Of a stretch of 64,000 nt of DNA, positions 47,059 through 55,680 are shown piece after piece. The number at the start of each line of letters is the position of its first letter. Position 1 is the stretch's first letter. Origin of the DNA: Thermogemmatispora aurantia (lineage in GTDB: Bacteria; Chloroflexota; Ktedonobacteria; Ktedonobacterales; Ktedonobacteraceae); the NCBI RefSeq assembly GCF_008974285.1, contig NZ_BKZV01000005.1:434001-498000 (forward strand). The letters are read 5' to 3'. The position numbers and the translations under genes were made by a program. The notes under the pieces are model-generated. The model saw only the letters and a list, made by a program, of their open reading frames with translations, had not been told where the DNA came from and ran no database searches.

Positions 47059-48186
47059 TCAGACCTTATCATTATCCTCGCCGAGCAGAGGGGGCGCCTT
47101 ATAGAGCCGGGCCGGGGTCTCAGAGAGGCGCAGTGGTGAGCCGACCAGCTTGATCGTACCCGCCGTTGGATGCTCGCACTCCCAGACGAAGCCGCGGGCC
47201 TGAATATGTGGATCACTGAAGACTTCGCTTACCTTGTTGATCGCTCCGCAGGGGATGCCGGCCTCGCGCAGCTCATGCAGCCAGCTCTCGCTATCCTTCG
47301 TGAGCAGCAGCTCCTGCAATATCGGAATCAGCGCCTCGCGGTTGCGTACGCGCTGAGGATTCGTAGCGAAGCGCGGGTCATCGGCCAGCTCCTCGCGACC
47401 GAGCAGGCGGCACAGCGAGCGGAAGAGACGATCGTTGCCGCAGGTGATCACAATATAGCCATCGCGGGTGCGGAAGGCCTGATAGGGCACGATATTGGGG
47501 TGTCCATTGCCATAGCGCTGGGCTTCCTCGCCTGAGATCAGGTGATTAGAGGCCACATTACCCAGCAGCGTAATTGTGGCTTCCAGCAGAGAGATATCGA
47601 TATACTGCCCGCGGCCTGTGCGATCGCGCACGCGCAAAGCCGTCAGAATAGCGATACAGGCGAAAGTGCCGGCAGTCAGGTCGCCGACGGGTGTGCCCAC
47701 ACGCATCGGCTCTCCATCGACCTCGCCGGTCACCGCCATGATGCCTGACTCAGCCTGTGCAACAAAGTCATAGCCGGCGCGCTGGGCATAAGGGCCAGTC
47801 TGGCCATAGCCGCTGATCGAGCAATAGATCAGGCCGGGATTGAGCGCGCGCAGATCCTCATAGCCCAGACCGTAGCGGGCTAGCGTACCGGGGCGGAAAT
47901 TCTCCACCAGAACGGTCGCCTTCTTAATCAGCTCTAAGAGGCGTTGGCGGTCGTCTTCGCGTGTGAAATCCAGGGTAATGCTCAGCTTGTTGCGGTTGAG
48001 TCCCAAATAGTAGGCGCTTTCGCCGGCGATGTAGGGCGGACCAAACTGGCGTGTATCGTCGCCTTTGCCTGGCTGTTCAACTTTGATCACCGTGGCCCCC
48101 AGATCGCCGAGAATCATTGTGCAATAGGGGCCAGCCAAAACGCGCGAGAGATCGATGACGAGGACATCGGAGAGAGCTGCTTCCAT
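47059..48186 (-). CDS. Family III (CaiB/BaiF) CoA transferase
   Basis: The enzyme transfers CoA between carboxylic acids. The 375 residues show the family start VLVIDLSRVLAGPYCTMILGD, GATVIKVEQPGKGDDTR, the NRNKLSITLDF strand, and the catalytic Asp in GTPVGDLTAG. The ATG at 48186 was chosen over the one at 48192 because AAAGGGA is 9 bases upstream. The acids used cannot be told; relatives act on carnitine, formate/oxalate, or aromatic or branched acids. It is monocistronic, with no adjacent acyl-CoA dehydrogenase or enoyl hydratase gene. Confidence 0.93.
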   Translation of the reverse strand: MEAALSDVLVIDLSRVLAGPYCTMILGDLGATVIKVEQPGKGDDTRQFGPPYIAGESAYYLGLNRNKLSITLDFTREDDRQRLLELIKKATVLVENFRPGTLARYGLGYEDLRALNPGLIYCSISGYGQTGPYAQRAGYDFVAQAESGIMAVTGEVDGEPMRVGTPVGDLTAGTFACIAILTALRVRDRTGRGQYIDISLLEATITLLGNVASNHLISGEEAQRYGNGHPNIVPYQAFRTRDGYIVITCGNDRLFRSLCRLLGREELADDPRFATNPQRVRNREALIPILQELLLTKDSESWLHELREAGIPCGAINKVSEVFSDPHIQARGFVWECEHPTAGTIKLVGSPLRLSETPARLYKAPPLLGEDNDKV

Positions 48187-48435
48187 AATCATTCTTCCCT
48201 TTCGCTTTAAGCCTGTCTAAGCTGTCCCGTTGCCTGTTGCCTGTATAGCGTGCGGCGGCATGGGAGGGCGCTGGCATAGCGGGAGCAGGCTCCTGCCTGG
48301 CCTGGCTGGCAACTATCCAGCCGGGTAGAGAGCGAGCGAGGGCGCGTCGCTGCCGAAGCGAAGGTCTGCGCCAGCCCGCGCCATCGCCATACAGACAGTT
48401 AAGCGGAAGGAGCAAGAGCCTGTCAAGTCATCGTG

Positions 48436-49680
48436 CTAGGGGGCAGGATGGGATGGCGGTGAGATGGAAGGCAAGGCGCCGCCCGGGGAGCCTTGAACAT
48501 CAGGGTCGGGAGTTCTCTGCGGCTCGCGTGAGTGTGCGGAACCACCGGCCAGGTAATCCTGGAGCACCTGACGCAGCTCGTGAACGATCTGCTGGAGAGG
48601 GCCGCTCAGGTAGAGGCCTCCGGGCACATGGTGGGCTAGCTCGCTGTGGTAGAGAAAAGCCTGACCCCCGAAAACTAGCAGCGGACGCGGCTCAGACAGC
48701 TCCTGCAGACGGCGCGCCAGGTCGATCAGAGTCGCCACATAGGCCGGCATTGTAACCGAGATGCAGAGCATGACCGGCTGCATCTCGCGCACCACTTCCA
48801 GCAGGCTGCTGGTCTCGATGCTCTGGCCGAGATAGATTGTACGCATACCGGCGCGGCGCAGGAGCAAGGCGAGCATCAGCGGGGCCAGTTCGTGAGGTTC
48901 GCCCGGCGCGCAGCCGCAGATGATCAGCGGCCCACGATTCTCGTTCACCGAAATATAGAGGAGGTTTGTGAGGAAGCCACGCAGGAAGTTACTGGCAAAA
49001 TGCTCGATGGCCACGCTGAGCCGACCTGTCTCCCAGAGGTGACCGACCTGCCAGAGCACTGGCGTCACGACCTCGGCACAGACCTGCTCAACCGGATAGA
49101 GGGCCAGCAGCGAGGCCAGGAGACGCTGGGCCCGGATGTCATCCAGGCACTTAAAGGCATCGATCAGCTCCTCCTGTACTCTGCGAATATTGTACAAGGT
49201 GGAAGGGAGACCGGAGGGGCGGTTGCTGATGGCAGCCGGGCTGGCGCTGCTCAGGAGCTGTGGCTCTGTCGTTGTTTGGGGACTGCTGCCTCCTTCGGGA
49301 CAGGTTGGCGCTGCCAGCGGCAGGGCGACGTGAAAGGCCGGACGTCGCTCGTCTGGCAACTCGGTGGCCATCTGCTGGAGCTGGCGCGCTTTCTGATATT
49401 CTTCCTCCAGGTGGCGCCAGAGGGCCACGGCCTGGCTGATGGCCATACCGCTGTCAACGCGCTCTTTCAGCCAGCGAATGAGGGCAATATCACGCTCAGA
49501 ATAGAGACGATAGGCGTTAGTAGCTCGCTCCGGTGAGAGAATGGCGTAGCGACTCTCCCAGGCCCGCAGCGTGGGCGCCGGCACTCCAGTCTGCTGGACG
49601 ACGGCTTTGGTATTGAAGAGGGGGCTGTCTGAATAGCGCTCCAGCTCGGGCCGTTCGATATGCCCGCTTTTTCTATCCAT
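48436..49680 (-). CDS. CarH/LitR-like MerR-family regulator with cobalamin-binding domain
   Basis: The 414-residue protein has a MerR winged helix at residues 20-90 (FNTKAVVQQTGVPAPTLRAW, AYRLYSERDIALI). A Ser/Pro linker follows, then a helical B12-cap and Rossmann B12-binding domain. The cap has W216-x9-E226-H227, exactly the spacing of the AdoCbl-sensing W-x9-EH motif of CarH. The Rossmann part has GEPHELAP with H263, 36 residues later, matching the position of the CarH lower axial His. In that family darkness with AdoCbl gives a DNA-bound tetramer and light breaks it. The ATG at 49680 (or GTG at 49683) was chosen because the family begins there. Target genes are not adjacent; a dyad in its own promoter suggests autoregulation. 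Confidence 0.88.
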   Translation of the reverse strand: MDRKSGHIERPELERYSDSPLFNTKAVVQQTGVPAPTLRAWESRYAILSPERATNAYRLYSERDIALIRWLKERVDSGMAISQAVALWRHLEEEYQKARQLQQMATELPDERRPAFHVALPLAAPTCPEGGSSPQTTTEPQLLSSASPAAISNRPSGLPSTLYNIRRVQEELIDAFKCLDDIRAQRLLASLLALYPVEQVCAEVVTPVLWQVGHLWETGRLSVAIEHFASNFLRGFLTNLLYISVNENRGPLIICGCAPGEPHELAPLMLALLLRRAGMRTIYLGQSIETSSLLEVVREMQPVMLCISVTMPAYVATLIDLARRLQELSEPRPLLVFGGQAFLYHSELAHHVPGGLYLSGPLQQIVHELRQVLQDYLAGGSAHSREPQRTPDPDVQGSPGGALPSISPPSHPAP

Positions 49681-49749
49681 CACTGCAACGCGCTCCGATC
49701 TGGCCTGGCGAGCGGCTTGGCCGGGCGGTCGATGCCGCTGACTACCACA

Positions 49750-49768
49750 ACTATAGCATATCATAGCA
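49750..49768 (-). promoter_or_regulatory. Two tandem extended -10 elements of the CarH-like gene
   Basis: On the minus strand TGCTATGAT (plus 49760-49768) and TGCTATAGT (plus 49750-49758) follow each other 10 bases apart. The gene start is about 70 bases downstream. Confidence 0.5.
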
Positions 49769-49772
49769 CGAA

Positions 49773-49792
49773 CCGACCACATGTTTGGTCGG
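49773..49792. promoter_or_regulatory. Candidate operator dyad over the CarH-like promoter
   Basis: CCGACCA (49773-49779), 6-base spacer, TGGTCGG (49786-49792), a perfect 7-bp dyad. It covers the spacer and -35 region of the minus-strand promoter, the position where MerR/CarH-type proteins bind. Confidence 0.45.
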
Positions 49793-49889
49793 GCTGGCAC
49801 CGCCTACCATATGGCCTATAGGGTCTATCTCTAGAGAGTACTCCCTCCCCGCTCTGCTTGTCAGGCGGAAGGAGCGAGCGGACTCATGC

Positions 49890-49919
49890 TTGACAAAGCG
49901 CTTGTGGGCTTGCTATCAT
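49890..49919 (+). promoter_or_regulatory. Strong promoter upstream of rplU
   Basis: TTGACA at 49890-49895, 18-nt spacer, TATCAT at 49914-49919 with a TGC extension. The next coding start is rplU at 50623, about 700 nt downstream. Confidence 0.65.
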
Positions 49920-49925
49920 GACAAA

Positions 49926-50622
49926 GCATCTAAAGTATCGCTCTCAGGTGTCGCGGTCTGGCCCTGTAAATGTCGCGCTGACCGCGCACTTCAAAGAAGC
50001 ATCCGCTCCCGCCCAGGCGTGGGCGGCAAGACCGCCCGTGACGGCAGGGCGTGTCAGGTCAATCAGGCCAGGATTTGCCCCGCACCAGACGGTCTGTCTG
50101 GTCGAAGGTCGCGGCTGAGATTAACGTGCCTGGCCTGGTACAAGGAAAGAGACGCGCCCCTCTCCAGGCCCTAACTGAGACCTTACCAGATTGCGACTGG
50201 CCGTGTGCAAGCTGTTCTGCCAGACAGGCTTGCTCGCTGAGGGACAGCTCAGGGGCTGCAGGCAGGCAGGCAGATAGAGAGGCAGAACAGGCTGAGGCTG
50301 CTCCTCCCCGAGCGAGGACGCGCCGTGCCGCTCCTTCTCTTTGGAGCAGCAGGCGCCACTTTACCGGCTCGGTGCTGTCCAGCGCTCGATCAACGATGGA
50401 GGTAAGCGAGTATCATTGTGTGCACGGCCCGGGAACTGTGCCGAAGGCCTCCACCCACGCCTTCGACGTATCCCGTTCGCAGATCTGCGTGCCTGCAGTG
50501 ACTCGTCCTGGCTGGTGGCTCAGAGCAGGCAGCGAGACAGAGTAGCGATTGACGCCTGGAGAAGGTGGTTGCCGCACAGCGTTGATGAGCGGAGGTAGAG
50601 GTAAAGGAGCCGAACAGAAGCG
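49926..50622 (+). other. Unusually long leader or unannotated RNA before rplU
   Basis: About 700 bases without a credible gene. Early helices are CGCGGTC/GACCGCG (49952-49958 with 49980-49986) and CCGCCCA/TGGGCGG (50009-50015 with 50020-50026). The latter competes with GGGCGG/CCGCCC (50021-50026 with 50032-50037). I could not match it to RNase P RNA, tmRNA, SRP RNA or a known ribosomal-protein leader. A second promoter nearer to rplU is possible but I do not see one. Confidence 0.4.
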
Positions 50623-51147
50623 ATGTTCGCAGTTATTAAAAGTGGTGGAAGACAATTCAAAGTTGAGGTAGGCGAGACCCTAGAGGTCAATCGCCTCCCC
50701 GTGCAGGAGGGCACCCAGATCCACATTAGCGAGGTCCTGCTGCTCGCAGACGCTAATCGCACTGTGATCGGGCGCCCACTCGTGGAAAACGCCAGCGTCC
50801 TGGCCACCGTCAGGAAGCATGCACGGGGTGATAAAATTGTCGTTTTCAAGTATAAGTCGAAGAAGCGCTATCGTCGTCGCCAAGGTCATCGCCAGGAGAT
50901 TAGCATCCTGACCATCGATGACATCCTGCTCGACGGAGTGAGCCTCGTAACCGGCCAGACCTCCACGGCAGCTGAGCAGGGTACGCCGCTGTCGGGGGCG
51001 GCTCTGCAACCCGCGGCTGAGGAGCAGGGAGCTGCCGCCGAGACTCCTGCTGGCGCCTCCGAGGAGGAGGGGCAGGCCAGGACTCGTCGCCGTCGTCGCG
51101 TACGGCCCCAGGAGGGTGAAGCTTCTCAAGCCTCAAGTGAAGAGTAG
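50623..51147 (+). CDS. rplU: 50S ribosomal protein bL21
   Basis: A large-subunit protein. The core covers residues 1-103 (MFAVIKSGGRQFKVEVGE, VVFKYKSKKRYRRRQGHRQ, LTIDDIL) and is standard. It is followed by an unusual 70-residue tail, first Ala/Glu-rich and then with an RTRRRRRVR basic patch, giving 174 residues against the usual 103-105. AAAGGAG lies 13 bases before the ATG, a long spacing. rpmA follows 26 bases later, the conserved rplU-rpmA pair. Confidence 0.97.
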   Translation: MFAVIKSGGRQFKVEVGETLEVNRLPVQEGTQIHISEVLLLADANRTVIGRPLVENASVLATVRKHARGDKIVVFKYKSKKRYRRRQGHRQEISILTIDDILLDGVSLVTGQTSTAAEQGTPLSGAALQPAAEEQGAAAETPAGASEEEGQARTRRRRRVRPQEGEASQASSEE

Positions 51148-51173
51148 AGTAGAGATCGTGAGGTTTACCAGCT

Positions 51174-51494
51174 ATGGCGCATAAAAAAGGTGTTGGTAGC
51201 TCGCGCAATGGTCGCGATAGCAAGGCGAAGCGCCTGGGTGTGAAGCGCTACGATGGTCAACTTGTATCCGCCGGGACCATTATCGTACGCCAGCGCGGTA
51301 CGAAGATCAAGCCCGGCGATAATGTGGGTGTCGGGCGCGATTACACGCTGTTTGCGCTCATCGATGGGTATGTGAAGTTTGGTCATGCCTCGCGCACTCA
51401 GCGCAAGGTTAGCGTCTATCCAACCTTCCCCGGGCGGCCCTCTGTTGAGGAGTTGGTGGCTCAGGCTCAGGCTCAGCTTGAGGCTGGGAGCTAG
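51174..51494 (+). CDS. rpmA: 50S ribosomal protein bL27
   Basis: A peptidyl-transferase-centre protein, 106 residues. It starts directly with [16 protein letters not shown], so it has no cleavable N-terminal extension of the Firmicutes type. [31 protein letters not shown] and [16 protein letters not shown] are canonical. A short Gln/Ala/Glu-rich tail follows the core. It is the last gene of the rplU operon; obgE, the frequent third gene, is not next. Confidence 0.97.
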   Translation: MAHKKGVGSSRNGRDSKAKRLGVKRYDGQLVSAGTIIVRQRGTKIKPGDNVGVGRDYTLFALIDGYVKFGHASRTQRKVSVYPTFPGRPSVEELVAQAQAQLEAGS

Positions 51495-51636
51495 CTGCCT
51501 TTCTCTACCTGAGCGGGGAGCAAAAGATAGCGATAGCGCAGCACTCCAACCGCTTACGCTGGCCAGTGCCGGCTTGGCGATCGCTGTCCCGAGCCAGGGG
51601 CTGCCAGGGCAGGACAGGTTAGTACTCAGCAGACGC

Positions 51637-51676
51637 AGAGAGAGCAGGTCAGGCCAATCGTCTGCCTGCTCTCTCT
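51637..51676 (+). terminator. Terminator of rplU-rpmA
   Basis: A perfect 12-bp stem pairs AGAGAGAGCAGG (51637-51648) with CCTGCTCTCTCT (51665-51676), 16-nt loop, followed by CTTTTGTTG. Confidence 0.75.
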
Positions 51677-51770
51677 CTTTTGTTGCGGGGACCAGGCTAT
51701 GACATCCATGCCATAGCCGGCCCGGCCCGACCCGGCCACTATGCTCGCTGGTGGCCTGCCAGGGCCTCAC

Positions 51771-53255
51771 TCACTGGCGAGTATTGGCCGGACAGGTTAC
51801 CACGATCTGATGTGTTCGCCGGTCACTCATCAGGCTACAGGTCTGGCCGTTAATGGTCGCTGTGCCATTGCAGCCTACTACCAGCGTGCCATTGACGTTA
51901 CAGTCGAGCGGTGTGTTGATGACCTCACCGTTGATCGTAGCAGCGATGGCTACGCCCTGTGGCGTGCGCTGAACCTGCACGGGATCAGGGACATGCAGCA
52001 GCCTGGTACAATTGAGGCCATCAGCTTCGAAGGTTGTAATGAAGCGCTGTGCCAGGAAGGTGAAGAGTGAGTTAGCCGCCGCTGGATCGGGCGAAGGGCG
52101 TGTTTTCGTGAGCGAAGCATCGACGAGCAGGCGTAGCGGGGCGATGGCCAGCAGGTTGGCGCAGTACAGGGTTGTGCTGGCAAAGACCTGATCGCGTACC
52201 TGGGGCTGGTCGACGCCAGCGCGGTAGGCGTTGAGCTTGGCAAGGTTAGGGTGACCGGCAACGGTCACCATCGGGTCACCATTAGGAACCAGGGCGACGG
52301 GGGCCCGCTGCCAGACAGCGGCCTGTAACTCGTTGAGTGGCAGGGCAGTTGTCATCTGGCCTGGATCAGCCAGATCGGGAGCCATCCAGGGTGTGCAGCC
52401 CAGAGCGCCATCCAGCCCGAGCGCCAGCAGACGGTTATCACTGCCATTCACCTGGGGCTGGGCATGCTGTAGGACGGCGATGGCATGGCGTGTCATCTGA
52501 GCCGTGCGCCCATCCCTGGTAACCAGATAGGCCGTCGTCACATTATCGCTCTGGTCCTGGTCTACCAGCGCAAAATCACGCACGCTGGGGCAGGGAAGGC
52601 CGTCGCGTGCCCGTCCTAGCGGTGGCGGCTTCAGCTTACCAGCACGGATGGCCTGGTTGGCGGCAGCAAAGAAAGCGGGCGCATTGCAATAGGCGAACTG
52701 ACCAAAGAGCGAGCCACGGATGCCATTCACGCAGTGGCCTTCGGCCAGACTATTACCACCGCTGCTGCGCAGCGTCAAATTCTCGCCGTTGAAGCCGAAC
52801 CAAAGTGCCACAATACCCCCTGCGGGCAGTTGCGGCACTACAGGGACAAGCGCCTGCTTCTGACCCCGATCAACCACCAGGGGATTGTAAATAGCGATTC
52901 GTCCCGTTGCTGGATCAATCACCGCTGCCTGGACAAAGGCCGCCTGATCAGGATTGGCCTCGTGGCAGGGACCGCGGGCCGGATCAGTGGCCACGAGCTG
53001 ATAGGGCGTGGCCAGACCGCGCGCCGTGAGCGGGTGGAACGGCACAATCAGCGTACAATCGGTATTGGCGGGCGCGGCGGCGTGTGAACCGGTGAGTCGT
53101 GGAGCCAGGTAGAGAGCGCCGCCCGTGAGAGCCAGAACCAGCGGCACCGCGATCCCCACCAGCATCAGCGGAGAGAAACGTCGACGCCTTCGTCGGCGTT
53201 CGGACCCCAGGCCGGCGACAGCCGGCTTGGCGGCCTCTTTGAGCAGTGACTTCAT
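51771..53255 (-). CDS. Membrane-anchored or secreted protein of unknown function
   Basis: A 494-residue protein. A basic N-terminus (RRRRRRRF) is followed by one hydrophobic helix (residues 29-52) and an entirely extracytoplasmic-looking body with about ten Cys. This suggests disulfides: DCTLIVPFHPLTARGLATPY near the start and a C-terminal INGQTCSL...VVTCPAN pair. No known domain, protease or binding motif was recognised. AGGGGG lies 11 bases before the ATG. A signal anchor rather than a cleaved signal is likely because no clear cleavage site is seen. Confidence 0.88.
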   Translation of the reverse strand: MKSLLKEAAKPAVAGLGSERRRRRRRFSPLMLVGIAVPLVLALTGGALYLAPRLTGSHAAAPANTDCTLIVPFHPLTARGLATPYQLVATDPARGPCHEANPDQAAFVQAAVIDPATGRIAIYNPLVVDRGQKQALVPVVPQLPAGGIVALWFGFNGENLTLRSSGGNSLAEGHCVNGIRGSLFGQFAYCNAPAFFAAANQAIRAGKLKPPPLGRARDGLPCPSVRDFALVDQDQSDNVTTAYLVTRDGRTAQMTRHAIAVLQHAQPQVNGSDNRLLALGLDGALGCTPWMAPDLADPGQMTTALPLNELQAAVWQRAPVALVPNGDPMVTVAGHPNLAKLNAYRAGVDQPQVRDQVFASTTLYCANLLAIAPLRLLVDASLTKTRPSPDPAAANSLFTFLAQRFITTFEADGLNCTRLLHVPDPVQVQRTPQGVAIAATINGEVINTPLDCNVNGTLVVGCNGTATINGQTCSLMSDRRTHQIVVTCPANTRQ

Positions 53256-53344
53256 TGAATTTCAGACCCCCTTGAGGGCGCCAGTCTGCTGGCGTGCTGA
53301 CTGGTACCCTCTTGCATCCTGCTGAAATGCGGTGAAAGAATCCT

Positions 53345-53372
53345 GCATTGAATAATGCATGTTGATCAATGC
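53345..53372. promoter_or_regulatory. Dyad GCATTGA-N14-TCAATGC upstream of the secreted-protein gene
   Basis: Perfect 7-bp inverted arms at 53345-53351 and 53366-53372, about 90 bases before the ATG at 53255 on the minus strand. It is AT-rich and could be an operator. Confidence 0.3.
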
Positions 53373-53561
53373 GATCTGGATGAGATAATACCTTGAGTCC
53401 CTGCCGATTCTGAGACTTCTGCCAGAAGTTGGCAGGAAAGTACCATCAGGCGGTTAAGATGGCGAGCGCGAGCAGAGAAGCGGCAATATGCCGAAAAGAG
53501 GCAGGGTCAGACTCCAGCCTTGGGCGGAGGACCGGGTGCTAGTCGAAGGGCCTCTCCTTTT

Positions 53562-53570
53562 TGCTATACT
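53562..53570 (+). promoter_or_regulatory. Extended -10 promoter of purH
   Basis: TGCTATACT, with only a weak -35 (TCGAAG). The predicted leader to purH is about 390 nt. No purine riboswitch core was found in it. The part of the 53256-53965 gap upstream of this site has only the dyad listed. Confidence 0.5.
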
Positions 53571-53965
53571 ATGCATTGAAATTTCTTCTCATCCGGCCAG
53601 CGGGCCAGCCAGGTAGCGGGCTGTTCTGCCTTCCTGATGCACTGGCAGTCAGGAAGCTCCTTCAGAGGAGTAGAGGAAGCGCTGCAGGTGAACCGTCTGC
53701 GGCGGCTTTCTCTTCTTGCAAGCATAAGTGAAGAAGAAGAAGAGGCAAGGCAGACAGTGGGAGGAAGGACCGTCTTCCGCCCGGCAAGAGGCGCAGGTCG
53801 GAGCGCTGGCCCCGCCGAGAGCGGGTGTCGTGGCGGCCACTCAGCTCGTGAGGCCATGTGAGCGCGGGCGGGGCAGGTACGAAGGCGAGCAAATATGCTT
53901 GCTCAGCAACAAACGTGGAAAGTGGCTCTACTCGCAGCCCAGCCAAGCGAAAGGAACGAAACAGC

Positions 53966-55537
53966 ATGCGAGCAATCATCAGCGTAGCCAATCGCGAGCA
54001 TCTAGACGAGCTAGGCCATGCCCTGGCAGAGCGCCAGGTGACCATTTTTGCCACTGGAGGAACCGCGGCGGCTCTGGAAAGCGCTGGCGTAGCGGTTCAA
54101 CCGGTCAGCAGTCTCATCCAGTTCCCCGAGATCCTGGGGGGGCGTGTCAAAACGCTGCACCCCCACATTTACGGGGGCATCCTGGCGCGGCGCTCTGATC
54201 CGGCCCACATGCGTGAACTAGAAGCACATGGCATTGCCCCCATCGATCTGGTGGCTGTCAATCTCTATCCTTTCATCGAAACCGTTGCCCGTGAAGACGT
54301 GAGCCTGGAAGAAGCCCAGGAGCAGATCGACATTGGAGGCGTTGCCCTCATCCGCGCCGCCGCCAAGAATTTCCAGGATGTCCTCGTCCTGGTGCGTCCT
54401 CAGGACTACGAGCCTGTCCTGCAGGAATGGCAGGAGCGCGGCGAGGTCAGCCAGGAGACGCGGCGACGGCTGGCCGCCATCGCCTTCCAGTATACGGCCA
54501 GCTATGATACCGCTATCGCCGAATATTTGCGCAGCCGGGACACCGACTACTTCCCCGAAGAACTTACCCTGCCGTTGCAGCGCATTCAGACCTTGCGCTA
54601 CGGCGAGAATCCCCACCAGCGTGCCGCCTTCTATCGCTGGGGAGGACTCTCGACCGTCAAGGACTATCGACCGGCGGTGGCCACTGCCGAAGTGCTGCAC
54701 GGCAAAGAGCTTTCTTTCAACAACCTGCTGGACCTTGACGCAGCCCTGGCTGCCGCTGGCAGTTTCTCCGCTCCCACAGTCGCCATCATCAAGCATACCA
54801 ACCCCTGTGGTCTGGCCTGCGGCGATACCCTGCTTGAAGCCTATCGCAAAGCCCATGCCGGTGATCCGGTCTCGGCCTATGGCGGTATCATCGGCTGCAA
54901 CCGGCCCGTAGAGGCTGACGTGGCTCAAGAAATTCACCAACTCTTCTATGAGGCCGTCATCGCGCCCGAGTTCACACCCGAGGCCCTGGCCATCCTCCGC
55001 CAGAAAAAGAACATCCGCCTGCTTGCCACGCATGCCCCTATTGATCCTTCGACCCTCAACGCCCAGATCTTCAAATCCGGGCGCTTTGACATCCGCAGCG
55101 TCAGCGGCGGTCTCCTCCTGCAGACAGCCGACTTCATTGGCGAGCACGAACTGGAATATCGCGTTGTCACCGAGCGCAAACCAACGCTGGAAGAAATGAC
55201 CGACCTCATGTTCGCCTGGAAGGTCGTACGCCACGTCAAATCGAACGCCATCGTTCTGGCGCATAAGCTGGCGGTCGTGGGCGTGGGAGCTGGCCAGATG
55301 AACCGCGTCACCAGCGTGCAGCTGGCCGTCGAGAAGGCGGGAGAGCGTGCTCGCGGGGCTGTTCTGGCTTCAGACGCTTTCTTCCCCTTTGCTGACGGTG
55401 TCGAAGCTGCCGCCAAGGCCGGGGTGACGGCCATCATCCAGCCTGGCGGCTCCATTCGTGACGAGGACTCTATCCGTGTCGCCAACCAGCACGCCATCGC
55501 TATGATCTTCACCGGCAGGCGACACTTCCGTCACTAA
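53966..55537 (+). CDS. purH: Bifunctional AICAR transformylase / IMP cyclohydrolase
   Basis: The enzyme catalyses the last two steps of de novo IMP synthesis. The N-terminal IMP cyclohydrolase (MGS-like fold) has SVANREHLDELGHAL, IFATGGTAAALE, FPEILGGRVKTLHPHI and GGVALIRAAAKN. The C-terminal transformylase has LRYGENPHQRAAFY, ELSFNNLLDLDAA, the catalytic Lys-His KHTNPCGLA, and AFFPFADGVEAAAKAGVTAI-type sequence at the end. The 523 residues are standard. The ATG at 53966 follows AAAGGA; an in-frame ATG at 53858 would add 36 unrelated residues. It is monocistronic, away from other pur genes. Confidence 0.97.
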   Translation: MRAIISVANREHLDELGHALAERQVTIFATGGTAAALESAGVAVQPVSSLIQFPEILGGRVKTLHPHIYGGILARRSDPAHMRELEAHGIAPIDLVAVNLYPFIETVAREDVSLEEAQEQIDIGGVALIRAAAKNFQDVLVLVRPQDYEPVLQEWQERGEVSQETRRRLAAIAFQYTASYDTAIAEYLRSRDTDYFPEELTLPLQRIQTLRYGENPHQRAAFYRWGGLSTVKDYRPAVATAEVLHGKELSFNNLLDLDAALAAAGSFSAPTVAIIKHTNPCGLACGDTLLEAYRKAHAGDPVSAYGGIIGCNRPVEADVAQEIHQLFYEAVIAPEFTPEALAILRQKKNIRLLATHAPIDPSTLNAQIFKSGRFDIRSVSGGLLLQTADFIGEHELEYRVVTERKPTLEEMTDLMFAWKVVRHVKSNAIVLAHKLAVVGVGAGQMNRVTSVQLAVEKAGERARGAVLASDAFFPFADGVEAAAKAGVTAIIQPGGSIRDEDSIRVANQHAIAMIFTGRRHFRH

Positions 55538-55599
55538 GCGGGCGCTATCCTCTCTCCAGCTGCCTGGAGATCTTCTTCCCGAAGTGCCAAAACACAAGA

Positions 55600-55631
55600 G
55601 CAGCCGCTCCCCATTTTCGAGGAGCGGCTGC
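55600..55631. terminator. Bidirectional terminator between purH and the small membrane-protein gene
   Basis: A perfect 11-bp stem pairs GCAGCCGCTCC (55600-55610) with GGAGCGGCTGC (55621-55631), 10-nt loop. The T-rich side (CTCTTGTGTTTTGG) follows on the minus strand, so it serves the minus-strand gene best. Confidence 0.65.
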
Positions 55632-55680
55632 CAGGTATCTGCGGCATAAGGTAGGTACGGTCCCGACAACAGCGAGACCC

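Noticed and set aside
49926..50622. RNase P RNA, tmRNA or SRP RNA in the long gap before rplU
   Set aside because: None of the conserved cores of these RNAs could be found on either strand by eye.
53564..53857. Minus-strand frame upstream of purH
   Set aside because: Low-complexity Arg/Pro/Ser content, no ribosome site, and it covers the purH promoter region.
53577..53965. Purine riboswitch before purH
   Set aside because: The conserved three-way-junction bases are absent.
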